From positions 743 to 6,753 of the forward strand of contig JAAFHS010000139.1 of the NCBI GenBank assembly GCA_013298485.1: 6,011 nucleotides of DNA, read 5' to 3'. The DNA comes from Rhodobacterales bacterium. GTDB lineage: Bacteria; Pseudomonadota; Alphaproteobacteria; Rhodobacterales; Rhodobacteraceae. The notes beneath the pieces were generated by a model that saw only the letters and a list, made by a program, of their open reading frames with translations, searched no databases and was not told the DNA's origin. The translations under genes were made by a program, and so were the position numbers. Positions 4,927-6,011 of this stretch are shown here, in pieces; position 1 is the first letter of the stretch, and each line of letters starts with the position of its first letter.

Positions 4927-5535
4927 ATGACCGAAAAGACGATCAGCCCTTTTCTGAAACAGGCCCTCGAACTGGGTCCGACTCTGGTATTCTTCGTGAT
5001 CTACATGTGGATCAAGGACGACAAGTTCGTCATGGCAGGCACCACCTATTCCGGTTTCATCGTGGCTGCACTCGTCTTTGTGCCGATCCTGCTGGTCGCG
5101 ATGGGGGCCTTATGGTTTCTCACGGGCAAGCTCAGCCGGATGCAGTTGTTCACGGCCTTCATGGTGATCTTCTTCGGCGGCCTGACCGCCTGGTTCAATG
5201 ACGAGCGGTTCTTCAAGATGAAGACCACCATCGTCTACGGGTCCATGGCCGCGATCCTCGCCTTCGGCCTCTGGCGCGGGCAGACCTATCTGCAATGGGT
5301 GATGGGCGAGGTGCTGCCGATGCGGCAGGCGGGCTGGGTGATCCTGACCAAACGCCTCGCACTTGGCTTTGTGGCGCTGGCCATCGCAAACGAGGCGATC
5401 TGGCGCACGCAATCCAACGACGTCTGGGTCGCCATCGAAACCTTCGGCTTTCCCATCGCGCTGACCGTCTTCCTGTTCGCCCAGATATATGCACTGCAGC
5501 CGCATATCATCGAGGAAGACCTGAAGAAGAAGTAG
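4927..5535 (+). CDS. yciB: Septation protein A family inner-membrane protein (YciB/IspZ)
   Basis: The 202-residue product belongs to the YciB (IspA/IspZ) family of multi-pass inner-membrane proteins linked to cell-envelope synthesis and septation; the biochemical activity is not established. Family features are visible: ELGPTLVFFVIY near the N-terminus, a KLSRMQL loop, then FGGLTAWFNDERFFKMKTTI, the best-conserved block. Hydrophobic segments lie at about 17-29, 42-65, 74-89, 101-116, 143-159 and 174-190, and a basic tail ends in KKK. The frame is open upstream to a GTG at 4897, but that lies inside ftsY. The ATG at 4927 has GAGG five bases before it and gives the normal length. It follows ftsY by 14 nt, a pairing I associate with alphaproteobacteria. 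Its stop is only 3 nt from that of the convergent gene on the right. Confidence 0.94.
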   Translation: MTEKTISPFLKQALELGPTLVFFVIYMWIKDDKFVMAGTTYSGFIVAALVFVPILLVAMGALWFLTGKLSRMQLFTAFMVIFFGGLTAWFNDERFFKMKTTIVYGSMAAILAFGLWRGQTYLQWVMGEVLPMRQAGWVILTKRLALGFVALAIANEAIWRTQSNDVWVAIETFGFPIALTVFLFAQIYALQPHIIEEDLKKK

Positions 5536-5538
5536 CTG

Positions 5539-6011
5539 TCAGTTCAGGTCGATCAGGCGCGGCAGGACACCCGCCTCGTTCATCTCGTACTCCACCGCAT
5601 TCGCACGGTCGATGGCGGGCTGGTTGTCATTGATGTTGAAGAAATCGGGCTGGGTGACGATCAGCGTACCCCCCAGATGCGGCTGCACCAGATGGGCCGA
5701 GGGGATTTGCGCCGGGGTCACGTTCTGCGGCACCCAGGCGAACCAGTTGGCGACAATGCGCAGCCTGTCAAACATCGCGTGGCCTTTGTCGCGATAGTTT
5801 CTGTCACCGACCCACATGTAACGCGGGCGCCGAAAACGGATCAGGATATCCGCGATGGCGATGTAGCGGTCAAGGGTTACGGGCGCGATATGGCGCATGT
5901 CGTCAAGCTCCAGCTTTAATGTGTCGCGCCCATTCGCGGCCCCCCAACGATACTTGATTGATTTGTCTCCAAAGCTCTCTCGGAAAACATTACCGTCAAT
6001 CATGTTGCTGC
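5539..6011 (-). CDS. Hypothetical protein, C-terminal part (probably continues beyond the window)
   Basis: I do not recognise this protein. At least 154 residues are present from an ATG at 6003. The frame stays open to the window edge and no ribosome-binding site precedes that ATG in the visible eight bases, so the true start may lie outside. The sequence is soluble-looking and rich in Arg, Asp and aromatic residues, with no signal peptide, transmembrane segment or cysteine. Notable stretches are YRWGAANGRDTLKLELDD, RPRYMWVGDRNYRDKG, WFAWVPQNVTPAQIPSAH and QPDFFNINDNQPAIDRAN. No nucleotide-binding or metal-binding motif is clear. Codon quality is good over most of its length, which supports a real gene, but its 5' part is much less GC-rich than the rest (26/60 G+C at 5941-6000). 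It converges on yciB with only three bases between the stops. Confidence is for it being a gene, not for any role. Confidence 0.75.
   Translation of the reverse strand, partial: SNMIDGNVFRESFGDKSIKYRWGAANGRDTLKLELDDMRHIAPVTLDRYIAIADILIRFRRPRYMWVGDRNYRDKGHAMFDRLRIVANWFAWVPQNVTPAQIPSAHLVQPHLGGTLIVTQPDFFNINDNQPAIDRANAVEYEMNEAGVLPRLIDLN

Overview
The window looks like a chromosomal piece of an alphaproteobacterium, most likely a marine Rhodobacterales (Roseobacter-type) genome. The reasons are the GC-rich coding sequence with strong G/C third positions, the ftsY-yciB pair, an AlkB-type membrane hydroxylase, and a family of small secreted four-cysteine proteins that I associate with Rhodobacterales. 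The taxon is inferred from style and gene content, not from a marker-gene search.

Layout, left to right. Positions 2-862 (+) hold the C-terminal half of xseA, the large subunit of exodeoxyribonuclease VII. Positions 863-1214 carry no convincing gene. They hold a dense series of perfect or near-perfect inverted repeats between xseA and the genes that converge on it. Positions 1215-2467 (-) hold three tandem paralogs of a small exported protein (127-130 residues). Each has a signal peptide, four cysteines in register and the same C-terminal ending. Positions 2520-3553 (-) hold an AlkB-like alkane/fatty-acyl hydroxylase, complete except for a one-base frame break at a run of six G. Positions 3554-3844 are an AT-rich divergent intergenic region with a perfect palindrome. 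Positions 3845-4912 (+) are ftsY and 4927-5535 (+) are yciB (septation protein A family). Positions 5539-6011 (-) hold the C-terminal part of an unrecognised protein.

How the genes relate. xseA (DNA repair), ftsY (co-translational membrane targeting) and yciB (inner-membrane protein linked to envelope and septation) are housekeeping genes, and ftsY-yciB is very probably an operon (14-nt gap). The leftward block, AlkB-like gene followed by three secreted paralogs, is co-directional with gaps of 52, 64 and 19 nt. It may be transcribed together from the divergent region at about 3700, possibly with an internal promoter. A functional link between the hydroxylase and the secreted proteins is not shown by the sequence.

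The points most worth a second look are the triplicated secreted family, the frame break in the hydroxylase, and the inverted-repeat array at 873-1205. I see no CRISPR array, tRNA, rRNA, insertion sequence or phage gene, and no clear defence or other new multi-gene system.
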